DNA of 18,651 nucleotides from Mariniphaga sp964398855 (GTDB lineage Bacteria; Bacteroidota; Bacteroidia; Bacteroidales; Prolixibacteraceae), in assembly GCA_964398855.1 (NCBI GenBank), contig CAYNOQ010000047.1, positions 1 through 18,651 on the forward strand, written 5' to 3'. How positions within the stretch are numbered: the stretch's first letter is position 1; every line of letters starts with the position of its first letter. The translations under genes were made by a program, and so were the position numbers. Of the stretch, positions 6,738 to 13,455 are shown piece after piece. The notes below the pieces were generated by a model. The model had not been told where the DNA came from. It saw only the letters and a list, made by a program, of their open reading frames with translations, and did no database searches.

Positions 6738-8513
6738 ATGAAAGAATTTTTTAAGTATGTACTTGCCACGATAGTGGGTATTATTGCAGTAACTGTTATT
6801 GCTTTTTTTCTGTTTTTTATGGTCATCGGTGTGCTGGTTTCCGTTACCGACAAACAGGTTTCGGTGCAGGATAAATCCATGTTGGTTATTGATATGGAGC
6901 GGCAGATCGTTGACCGCGCTACAAACGATCCGTTTCAGGATATTGACATTCCGGGGTTTCAGCGGATAAAAACCATCGGATTGGATGACATCCAGACAGC
7001 TTTAGAAAAGGCTGTTAAGGATGACCGTATAAAGGGTGTTTACCTGAAGCTGGCATCAGCCGGCGGAGGAATGGCTTCCGTGGAAGAAATCCGGAATATG
7101 CTGACAGCATTTAAGGACAGCTGCGATAAACCGGTTTATGCATACGGCAATCATTTTGATCAGAAATCCTATTATCTGGCAACCGTTGCCGACAATATTG
7201 TGGTTCATCCGTTGGGTTCGGTTGATTTAAGAGGGCTTGGCGGCGAAATGATGTTTTACACCAAAGCGCTCGAAAAGCTGGGAATCGAAATGCAGATTGT
7301 TCGTCACGGAAAATTCAAAGCAGCGGTGGAGCCGTTTATGCTGGAAAAAATGAGTGACGAAAACCGTGAACAACAGCTTACCTACATGGGCAGTCTGTGG
7401 AATCACATGCTTAAGGGAATTTCAGAAAAACGGAATTTGTCGGTAGAGCAACTCACCGCATTGGCTGATGAGGTTCAGACTTTCAACTTTGGAGAAAAAG
7501 CGGTGGCATCCGGTCTGGTTGATGCAGCAAAATACAGGGATGAAATGCTGGATGATCTGCGCGAAATCACAGGAACCAAACCTAAAAAGGGCGTTCCGGT
7601 AATTGGTGTGTCTAACTATGCCAAAGCCACTGTTAAAGGCAAGAGCAAGGCGTTCAGCCGCGATAAAATTGCGGTGATTTATGCAAGCGGCGATATTGGA
7701 ATGTCTATGGGAAGCGGGAGTCCGATTATCGGCGAAGACTTGGGAAGAGAGATTCGCAAAGTGCGCCAGGACAGTACCTATAAGGCTGTTGTACTGCGGA
7801 TTAATTCACCGGGAGGGTCAGTTTTTGACTCGGAAGTGATCTGGCGCGAAGTGAAGCTGACTACCGAAGAAAAGACAATGGTGGTCTCCTTTGGTGACGT
7901 GGCAGCTTCGGGCGGCTATTATATCTCCTGTCCTGCCGACCGGATTGTGGCACAACCCAATACCATCACCGGTTCCATCGGTATTTTCGGTATGATTCCC
8001 AATATGGAGAAACTGATGAACAATAAACTGGGAATCACCACGGATGTGGTGAAGACCAATGAAAACTCAAACCTGCTCTCCGTTTACCGCCCGATGACAC
8101 TGCATGAGCGCACCCTGATGCAGCAAAACATTGAAGATGGATATGACCTGTTTATTTCCCATGTTGCCGAAGGGCGGAACATGACCAAAGAACAGATTGA
8201 TGAAATCGGGCAGGGACGTGTCTGGAGTGGTGAAAATGCCAAAGAGATCGGGTTGGTGGACGAATTTGGCGGTTTGCAGGATGCCATCAGACTGGCAGCC
8301 GAAATTGCCGGACTGGAAAATTACAGAACAGTTTCCCTGCCGGCGCAGCTCGACCCTTTCCAGCAACTGCTCAAAGGCGGTACCGACAACATCAGAACCC
8401 GGTTTCTGAAAAAAGAACTCGGCGAAAGCTATAAGCACTACGAATACCTGAAAAGATTCTCAAAAATGGACGCCATCCAGGCAAGAATGCCCTTTGAATT
8501 GGATGTGAATTAG
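6738..8513 (+). CDS. sppA: Signal peptide peptidase SppA, 67K type
   Basis: The 591-residue length and the tandem-domain layout match the long (67K) SppA of E. coli. Residues about 8-36 form a single N-terminal membrane anchor. In the first half, HGKFKAAVEPF places the catalytic Lys at 194 (E. coli Lys209). In the second half, GDVAASGGYYIS places the nucleophile Ser at 391 (E. coli Ser409), followed by NTITGSIGIFGM. SppA is a membrane-bound serine-lysine protease that degrades signal peptides released by signal peptidase. The start ATG is 31 bases past a well-spaced promoter. It appears to stand alone: decayed accessory DNA begins directly after the stop. All key residues are present and no lesion is seen. 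Confidence 0.95.
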   Translation: MKEFFKYVLATIVGIIAVTVIAFFLFFMVIGVLVSVTDKQVSVQDKSMLVIDMERQIVDRATNDPFQDIDIPGFQRIKTIGLDDIQTALEKAVKDDRIKGVYLKLASAGGGMASVEEIRNMLTAFKDSCDKPVYAYGNHFDQKSYYLATVADNIVVHPLGSVDLRGLGGEMMFYTKALEKLGIEMQIVRHGKFKAAVEPFMLEKMSDENREQQLTYMGSLWNHMLKGISEKRNLSVEQLTALADEVQTFNFGEKAVASGLVDAAKYRDEMLDDLREITGTKPKKGVPVIGVSNYAKATVKGKSKAFSRDKIAVIYASGDIGMSMGSGSPIIGEDLGREIRKVRQDSTYKAVVLRINSPGGSVFDSEVIWREVKLTTEEKTMVVSFGDVAASGGYYISCPADRIVAQPNTITGSIGIFGMIPNMEKLMNNKLGITTDVVKTNENSNLLSVYRPMTLHERTLMQQNIEDGYDLFISHVAEGRNMTKEQIDEIGQGRVWSGENAKEIGLVDEFGGLQDAIRLAAEIAGLENYRTVSLPAQLDPFQQLLKGGTDNIRTRFLKKELGESYKHYEYLKRFSKMDAIQARMPFELDVN

Positions 8514-8545
8514 GAAATAAAAAAGAAATAATTATATATGCGTAT

Positions 8546-9001
8546 CCGCAATTTTATCTCCTTTTTTCAATTCTTTACGCATTGCGTAAAGAATTGAGTT
8601 GGACACATTATCGTTCAATTATACGGGTAGAAAACCCCGGTGCAAGAGAACTTTACATGAACGAGGCAGCAGATAATGCTTGGAGTACACGTTTTTTAGA
8701 TGAGTAAGTTGATAAACACTATTATGAAAGACTGATTTCAACACACAAAGAAACTCTGAACGCGTTGAGTGCTGAAAATTCAAGCCAACTCTCGATAACT
8801 CCACAGGACTTTTAATTGAAAGATCCGCTTGTGTTGGATTTCTATGATTTGAAAGAAAAAGACCGGGCAGAAGTTCGCTTTTCAATATTGAATGACAATC
8901 AAAAATTATTTGCAACCAAGTATAAACTCTATATTCCTTCGGAAGAAGAATTAATACAAGAGATTGCAAACATTCGCTCACAAATGAGCCAAAATGAATA
9001 G
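8546..9001 (+). pseudogene. Wreck of a DUF1016 (YhcG-type PD-(D/E)XK nuclease) gene
   Basis: One frame (first base at 8546, 8549 and so on) reads through without a frameshift and gives LRKELSWTHYR, RVENPGARELYMNEA and WSTRFLDE, then TAA at 8705; next HYYERLIS and TPQDF, then TAA at 8813; next LKDPLVLDFYDL, FSILNDNQKLFATKYKLYIP and SEEELIQEI, with the final TAG at 8999-9001. I recognise the first part as the N-terminal DUF1016 domain and the end as the C-terminus of the same family. The central nuclease region of roughly 100 or more residues, which carries the catalytic Asp/Glu/Lys, is missing between DFYDL and the FSILND stretch. The N-terminus is also cut off next to the sppA stop. Two stops, a core deletion and no start codon make it a clear pseudogene. 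Such nucleases often occur with restriction-modification and defence genes. Confidence 0.7.
8567..8597. repeat. Perfect 14-bp inverted repeat with 3-base loop
   Basis: TCAATTCTTTACGC (8567-8580) and GCGTAAAGAATTGA (8584-8597) are exact reverse complements separated by ATT. It lies inside the conserved N-terminal part of the DUF1016 wreck, just after sppA. It is AT-rich; on the plus strand no T run follows, and on the minus strand the hairpin would be followed by A residues, so it does not look like a terminator in either direction. Confidence 0.8.
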
Positions 9002-9270
9002 CGCTGTTTGACCTGTTTTTAAAACGATGAATACAATATGACTTTGAAGCACTATTTGAAATTGTGAAAAAGAGCTTGATGTGAAAGTTGAAATTTCTAT
9101 TGACATATAAAAATGAGTTTGCAAAATATACGTTTTTGCAAAAGAAGCAGGCATAGATTTGAAGAAGTTTGAGTAAAATTCAAGATCCACTCCACGCCCG
9201 AAGTTAGGTGTTGAAAATCTCTGCGCATAGCCAATTTTCCACCCAATAATCCAAGTTTAAAAAGACACTG
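9002..9270. other. Decayed spacer, no identifiable gene
   Basis: No open frame of useful length is seen. Short stretches on the plus strand look protein-like (around 9038-9110 and 9120-9175, in shifting frames broken by stops), so this may be the remains of another accessory gene, but nothing can be named. It separates the nuclease wreck from the fic control region. Confidence 0.35.
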
Positions 9271-9362
9271 TGCGGAGATTAGCCCTATAATCTATGCATA
9301 TTTTGCGGAGGAAATTTTATTTGCGGAGAAAACAACATATATTTGTCGCATAATATGCGGAG
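9271..9362. repeat. Four copies of TGCGGAG upstream of fic
   Basis: TGCGGAG occurs at 9271-9277, 9304-9310, 9322-9328 and 9356-9362, all in the same orientation, two of them in the longer context TTTGCGGAG. The last copy sits directly on the start codon and overlaps a small palindrome, CGCAT-AAT-ATGCG (9347-9359). Clustering right at the promoter suggests an operator, possibly for autoregulation by the winged-helix-like C-terminus of the Fic protein, which is inference. Confidence 0.5.
9315..9345 (+). promoter_or_regulatory. Predicted promoter of fic
   Basis: TATATTTG at 9338-9345 matches the Bacteroidota -7 consensus TAnnTTTG fully. Nineteen bases upstream is TTTT (9315-9318), three of four matches to the -33 TTTG. 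The element overlaps the most upstream possible start (TTG 9343), which argues for a downstream ATG as the real start. Confidence 0.5.
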
Positions 9363-9363
9363 A

Positions 9364-10464
9364 ATGAAAATTTATATTCACGAGAGAGAAAACTGGAGTG
9401 ATTTCGTTTGGGACAATACGAAAGTGATGATAAAACTGGGTGAAGCGAGAAATCGACAGGGCAGACTTTTAGGGAAAATGGAATCACTTGGTTTTGATTT
9501 GCAAAATGAAGCTGTACTGAATACACTTACTTTAGATGTTGTTAAATCCTCTGAAATTGAAGGTGAATATCTGGAATTGGAACAGGTACGTTCTTCCATT
9601 GCCCGGCAGCTGGGAATTGACATTGCAGGAGCCGTGGAGTCGGATCGGCACATTGACGGGATAGTGGAAATGATGCTCGATGCAACGCAAAAATATGATG
9701 CTCCCCTGACTAAGACCCGACTGTTCGGATGGCACGCCGCACTGTTCCCTACAGGATGGAGTCACCTTTATAAAATTACGGTTGCAGACTGGAGAAAAGA
9801 TGCAGCCGGACCTATGCAGGTTGTATCGGGTCCCATGGGACAGGAAAAGGTTCATTATCAGGCTCCGGGTGCTGACAGGATAGAACCGGAAATGACAAAA
9901 TTCTTAGACTGGTTTGAAAATGAGCATGAAACAGATTTGGTTCTTAAAGCGGCTATTGCTCATTTGTGGTTCGTTACCATCCATCCGTTCGACGATGGAA
10001 ACGGGCGGATGACAAGAGCAATTACCGACATGACTTTGGCGCGTTCAGATAAAAGTGTCCGGCGGTTCTATAGTATGTCTGCACAAATCAGGGTTGAAAG
10101 GAAACAGTATTATAATAAACTTGAAAAAACACAAAAAGGAAATTCAGACATAACAGAATGGATTTTGTGGTTTTTGCAATGCCTGATAAATGCCATTGAT
10201 GCCACAGAAGAGACTTTGTCAAAAATACTTTACAAAGCAGAATTTTGGAAATTACATGCTACCACAATTCTCAATTTCAGGCAACAAAAAATAATAAACA
10301 GACTGCTCGACGGATTTGACGGAAAGTTGACAAGTTCTAAATGGGCAAAAATGAATAAATGCTCGCAGGACACCGCCCTTAGAGATATTCAGGATTTGAT
10401 AAAGAAGGACATTTTGCAGAAAGAAACCGGCGGCGGACGAAGCACAAGTTACAAATTGAAATAA
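9364..10464 (+). CDS. Fic family protein with N-terminal DUF4172 domain
   Basis: From ATG 9364 this is a 366-residue protein. The N-terminal DUF4172 region (about 1-85) includes RQGRLLGKMESLGF and then SSEIEG (62-67), which fits the inhibitory motif [ST]xxxE[GN] of class II Fic proteins, with Glu66 as the inhibitory residue. The Fic core carries HPFDDGNGRMTR with catalytic His207. The C-terminal 70 residues (from about NFRQQKI) look like a winged helix-turn-helix, ending GGGRSTSYKLK. Fic proteins usually transfer AMP from ATP to a hydroxyl on a target protein; the N-terminal inhibitory helix keeps this type off until relieved. TTG 9343 and ATG 9355 are in-frame alternatives; homologues as I know them start near MKIYIHERENW, and TTG overlaps the -7 element. 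No lesion is seen, unlike its neighbours on both sides. Target unknown. Confidence 0.9.
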   Translation: MKIYIHERENWSDFVWDNTKVMIKLGEARNRQGRLLGKMESLGFDLQNEAVLNTLTLDVVKSSEIEGEYLELEQVRSSIARQLGIDIAGAVESDRHIDGIVEMMLDATQKYDAPLTKTRLFGWHAALFPTGWSHLYKITVADWRKDAAGPMQVVSGPMGQEKVHYQAPGADRIEPEMTKFLDWFENEHETDLVLKAAIAHLWFVTIHPFDDGNGRMTRAITDMTLARSDKSVRRFYSMSAQIRVERKQYYNKLEKTQKGNSDITEWILWFLQCLINAIDATEETLSKILYKAEFWKLHATTILNFRQQKIINRLLDGFDGKLTSSKWAKMNKCSQDTALRDIQDLIKKDILQKETGGGRSTSYKLK

Positions 10465-10572
10465 ATGTAAGATGGTAACAGGTGATTTTAGAAGAGTAGT
10501 AGAAGATGTCCCGGATTGAAGATTTCTCCTAAATCAGCTAACTTTGAGATCGGAGATAAAAGCAATATTTCT
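10465..10572. other. Spacer between fic and the antitoxin remnant
   Basis: No gene is seen in these 108 bases. A HigA-type antitoxin is usually preceded by its HigB toxin gene; no HigB-like coding sequence is recognisable here, so the partner appears to have been lost. Confidence 0.4.
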
Positions 10573-10838
10573 ATGAGCAACAAAGTATTAAATAAAAATT
10601 AACTCCCTTTTCAGCACATTTAGATGAGCAATACGGGAAAAAGGGTACACCTGAAAGAGAGAACTATGAAGAAGAATTTGAGGCTTTTAAACTAGGAGCC
10701 ATGATTCATGAGCTTCGTAAAAAACAAGGTTTGACTCAGGAGCAACTAGCAAAAAAATGTAGCACAACAAAAACATATATTTCCAGAATTGAAAATAATG
10801 CAAGCGACATCAGACTTTCGACCTTAATGAGAATTGTC
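10573..10838 (+). pseudogene. Frameshifted HigA-type XRE antitoxin remnant
   Basis: A helix-turn-helix domain of the Cro/CI type (QGLTQEQLAKKC, TTKTYISRIENNA, SDIRLSTLMRI) is preserved in the frame of ATG 10701. Homologous sequence continues upstream of that ATG in the same frame (HLDEQYGKKGTPEREN, EEEFEAFKLGAM) back to a TAA near 10590, with no start codon. ATG 10573 is out of frame, but adding one A to the A5 run at 10594-10598 gives a continuous protein starting MSNKVLNKKLTPFSAHLDE, just as such antitoxins begin. So the gene has a one-base deletion or a sequencing error there. After about 10838 the antitoxin C-terminus is replaced by unrelated, transposase-like sequence. A shortened 90-residue product from ATG 10701 (stop at 10971-10973) is possible. 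No toxin gene is adjacent. Confidence 0.65.
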
Positions 10839-10943
10839 CGGCAAGAAAAGCATATCCAAACAAAGGCTGAGACATTTACGGTTGAAGGTTACAATAGTCT
10901 ATTTCGGCATTTTTTGGCAAGAATGAGAAGAAAGACAAAATGT
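10839..10943 (+). mobile_element. Possible C-terminal fragment of an IS1-family transposase
   Basis: In frame with the antitoxin remnant, the sequence ETFTVEGYNSLFRHFLARMR followed by RKTKC (residues 57-81 counted from ATG 10701) resembles the C-terminal part of IS1-family transposases of Bacteroidota. The resemblance stops after the Cys; the last nine residues are basic and unrelated. No inverted repeats, target-site duplication or rest of the transposase is seen, so this would be a scar of an insertion followed by deletion. The assignment is from memory of the family and needs a search. Confidence 0.45.
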
Positions 10944-10973
10944 GATAAACGAAGAGCTAAAAGGAGAGAGTAG

Positions 10974-11264
10974 GGGAGCAGGAATTTGTAGCCTTTCAAT
11001 AGGGTGTTTTGATCGAAGTGCCAGAACTTTAACCCGGATTATGCGATAGCTTCTGTAACTTTTTATGCACAATTAATACTCTATTGTATCCACCCGAATG
11101 CGCCTTGAAAAAGCCGGAAGTTACCGGAAATTAGCCCGGAAGCAAAATTTCATTGTTTATATGTTTAAATTTTATAAATTTCCAAAGTTTTTCGCGCAGT
11201 CACAAAGCAGTATCCTGCCGATTGACAGAAAAACCAATTCAGTTTTTAACATAAATCACTTATT
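10974..11264. other. Intergenic region upstream of mscL
   Basis: No gene is seen. It holds a candidate promoter for mscL: ATTG (11152-11155), 19 bases, TAAATTTC (11175-11182), each one mismatch from the Bacteroidota TTTG/TAnnTTTG consensus, about 80 bases before the start codon. The GC-richer segment at 11028-11048 around AACCCGGATTATGCGATAG may be part of a mobile element end, but I cannot support that. Confidence 0.35.
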
Positions 11265-11702
11265 ATGAAAGTCTTAAGAGAGTTTAGGGAATTTGCAATG
11301 AAAGGCAATGTGCTTGATCTGGCAGTTGCCGTAATTATTGGTGGCGCTTTCGGGAATATCGTCACTTCATTTGTCAACGATGTGCTGATGCCGCCTATCG
11401 GGCTGTTGCTTGGGAACACCGATTTTGGTGATCTGCAGGTAGTATTAAAGCACGGGCAGGATGCTGTGATGCAGGGAGATACTGTTGTTGCACCCGCTGT
11501 GGCAGAAGTTGCCCTCAGATATGGTGTATTCATCAACACTGTGCTTGATTTTCTGATTGTTGCCTTTTCCATTTTCATGGTAATCAAAGCCTTCAACAAA
11601 ATGAAAAAGAAACAGGAAGAAGCTCCTGCACCGGAACCGGCTCCTTCGGCTGAGGAAACTTTACTGACTGAAATCAGAGACCTTCTGAAAGATAAGAAGT
11701 GA
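11265..11702 (+). CDS. mscL: Large-conductance mechanosensitive channel MscL
   Basis: This 145-residue protein begins FREFAMKGNVLDLAVAVIIGGAFG, the hallmark N-terminal amphipathic helix and first transmembrane pore helix of MscL. NDVLMPPIG ends TM1, a periplasmic loop follows (about 50-80), TM2 is at about 85-110, and the cytoplasmic end carries a Glu/Pro/Ala linker (EEAPAPEPAPSAEE) and a charged helix (LLTEIRDLLKDKK). MscL forms a pentamer in the inner membrane that opens under high membrane tension to release solutes on osmotic downshock. Length is normal. The gene stands alone and converges on the tsaC/yrdC gene with nine bases between their stops. Confidence 0.97.
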   Translation: MKVLREFREFAMKGNVLDLAVAVIIGGAFGNIVTSFVNDVLMPPIGLLLGNTDFGDLQVVLKHGQDAVMQGDTVVAPAVAEVALRYGVFINTVLDFLIVAFSIFMVIKAFNKMKKKQEEAPAPEPAPSAEETLLTEIRDLLKDKK

Positions 11703-11711
11703 TCAGTTCAG

Positions 11712-12275
11712 CTATTTTCTGACAATATCAATCCGGCCATCGGGCCAGAGTTTTATGATGGATGACGGTTGTGCCGGATTGATATCGTTCTGCCGGTAGT
11801 TCACGATATAATCTACGCGGCTCTTAATCTTCTCTGAAATATCGTCAAAAATTCCTGAAAATTTTTCTCCGCTCACGTTGGCTGAAGTAGAAACCACAGG
11901 CCTGCGAAACTGTTGCAGTAATTTTACCGTAAAAATCTCTGTAGTAATCCGTATTCCGATACTGCCGTCTTTGGCTATCAGGTTATCAGCCAGGTTCTTT
12001 GCTCCGGGGAAAATTATGGTCAGCGGGGTGGTGCTGAGCTCGGCAAGGTCCCAGGCAATTTCGGGCACATCATTGACATAGCGGTTAAGCAGCGCCGGAT
12101 TTTCCATCAGAACCAACATGCTTTGCGCATCATTTCTCTGTTTTATCTGAAAAACCCGCTGAACAGCTTCCGGATTTGTGGCATCGCAGCCAATTCCCCA
12201 GATGGTGTCGGTCGGGTAGAGAATAACTCCCCCGTTTCTCAATACTTCTGTTGCTTTTCGAATATCATTTTGCAT
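11712..12275 (-). CDS. tsaC: L-threonylcarbamoyladenylate synthase, TsaC/YrdC short form
   Basis: The 187 residues form a single YrdC/Sua5-type domain without the Sua5 C-terminal extension. Visible motifs are ILYPTDTIWGIGCDA near the N-terminus, IKQRNDAQSM (the KxR type basic motif), GSIGIRI and RPVVSTSANVSG with the S-x-N element. The enzyme makes threonylcarbamoyl-AMP from threonine, bicarbonate and ATP, the first step of t6A modification at position 37 of tRNAs reading ANN codons, in the cytoplasm. Its ATG lies inside the end of the glycosyltransferase gene (11-base overlap), so the two are probably co-translated. Bacteroidota may carry more than one YrdC-family protein, so this could be a paralogue rather than the only TsaC. 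Confidence 0.88.
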   Translation of the reverse strand: MQNDIRKATEVLRNGGVILYPTDTIWGIGCDATNPEAVQRVFQIKQRNDAQSMLVLMENPALLNRYVNDVPEIAWDLAELSTTPLTIIFPGAKNLADNLIAKDGSIGIRITTEIFTVKLLQQFRRPVVSTSANVSGEKFSGIFDDISEKIKSRVDYIVNYRQNDINPAQPSSIIKLWPDGRIDIVRK

Positions 12276-13392
12276 GTTCGGGATTCAGAATTTGTGTGTA
12301 TAATGCCATGAGTTTGCGGGCATAAATTTCGGGATAAAATGCTTTGGCGCGCTCTTCTCCCCGCTGAATCAGCGTGTTGCGCAAATCTTCGCTTTCTGTC
12401 AGCATTTTCAGCTTTTCTCCAATGTCGCTCACCAGAGCCGGATTGCATAAAATGGCAGCATTGCCGGCAGTTTCGGGCAAAACGGAGACGTTGGAAGTAA
12501 GAACCGGACATCCGCTTGCCATGGACTCAATCACGGGAAGTCCAAATCCTTCAAAAACCGAAATATAAACCGAAAAAAAAGCAGCCTGGTACAGTGCGGC
12601 AAGCTCTTCTTCCGGCAGCCCGGAAAGAAACATCACCTGCCCACTCATTTCATGCTCCGCAATAAACTGTGTAATCTCTTTGAAAAAGGAAGCATTTTGC
12701 TTCCCGACAAATATAATTTTCATCTTAATTCCCTGTTTATGAATCGCCTGCAATAGGGCTAACTGATTCTTCCGGGGTTCAAGCGTTCCGACTGCCAAGA
12801 TAAAATCGCTACTGATATTATACTTTTTCAGAATATCATCAGCATTCTGTTTTTCAAAGAAAACAGGGGAAACCGGTTGGTAAATCAGCTCAATTTTTTC
12901 GGAAGGAATTTGAAGAAAAGTTTCAATATCGTGCTTGGTCTGCCTGCTGATGGCAATAATTTTTGTGGCAGCATGGCAGGCGTATCTCACCTTTTTAAAA
13001 TAAATTTTGCGGTCGATGATGTTGTAAAATTCGGGATAGCGCATGAAAATCAGATCGTGAATGGTTACAACAGTCCGGATTTTGCTCTTCTCTATCCCTT
13101 TGGGCAGCTCGTTGCTCAATCCGTGAAAAAGTTCCACACCGTTACGTTTTAGCTGTGAAAGAAGAAGTGCGCTGCGCCACAGTGGGTTAGTTTTTTTGAA
13201 CATCGTGCTTTGGGGTGTAAAAACCTGAAATGCTTTATGATTTTTGAAAAGCTTGTCTGTAATTTCTGGAGTGAAAAGCCGGTAAGTGTTATCCGGGAAA
13301 TATTGCAGGAGCGCATTCAGCGTATTCCGGCTGTAATTCCCTAATCCTGACGAGTTAAGAAAAGCACGTTTTGCATCGAATCCTATTTTCAT
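12265..13392 (-). CDS. Glycosyltransferase family 4 (GT-B) protein
   Basis: From ATG 13392 this is a 375-residue GT-B fold enzyme. The N-terminal domain starts MKIGFDAKRAF and has SGLGNYSRNT, then TVVTIHDLIFMRYP. The C-terminal nucleotide-sugar domain has LAVGTLEPRKNQ and the family signature FEGFGLPVIESMASGCPVLTS, with the E-x7-E pair. Members of this branch transfer mannose or other sugars during exopolysaccharide or lipopolysaccharide synthesis in the cytoplasm; donor and acceptor cannot be told from the sequence. An alternative ATG lies 15 bases upstream (13407). It follows lysA after about 48 bases and overlaps tsaC, so it belongs to the dapF-lysA transcript by position. No other polysaccharide genes are nearby, so its placement says little about its job. 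Confidence 0.88.
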   Translation of the reverse strand: MKIGFDAKRAFLNSSGLGNYSRNTLNALLQYFPDNTYRLFTPEITDKLFKNHKAFQVFTPQSTMFKKTNPLWRSALLLSQLKRNGVELFHGLSNELPKGIEKSKIRTVVTIHDLIFMRYPEFYNIIDRKIYFKKVRYACHAATKIIAISRQTKHDIETFLQIPSEKIELIYQPVSPVFFEKQNADDILKKYNISSDFILAVGTLEPRKNQLALLQAIHKQGIKMKIIFVGKQNASFFKEITQFIAEHEMSGQVMFLSGLPEEELAALYQAAFFSVYISVFEGFGLPVIESMASGCPVLTSNVSVLPETAGNAAILCNPALVSDIGEKLKMLTESEDLRNTLIQRGEERAKAFYPEIYARKLMALYTQILNPEHAK

Positions 13393-13455
13393 CACTTGTT
13401 TCATCATCCGAATTTACGTAAAATCAGTGTAAACAAGCCACGTTTTGCATAAATA

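Noticed and set aside
8067..8438. Minus-strand and alternate-frame open frames inside sppA
   Set aside because: They are shadows of a strongly conserved gene and lack any recognised domain.
8567..8597. Hairpin as the sppA terminator
   Set aside because: The stem is AT-rich and no T run follows it on the plus strand; it also lies within conserved coding sequence of the nuclease wreck.
8594..9001. Reassigned TAA codons (sense) in the DUF1016 frame
   Set aside because: Other genes in the window end in ordinary stops including TAA, and the nuclease core is also missing, so simple gene decay explains the stops.
9343..9363. TTG 9343 as the fic start, extending the protein by seven residues
   Set aside because: It overlaps a full-match -7 promoter element, and family N-termini align from the ATG at 9364.
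11028..11048. Possible insertion sequence end around AACCCGGATTATGCGATAG
   Set aside because: No matching inverted copy, target duplication or transposase for it was found in the window.
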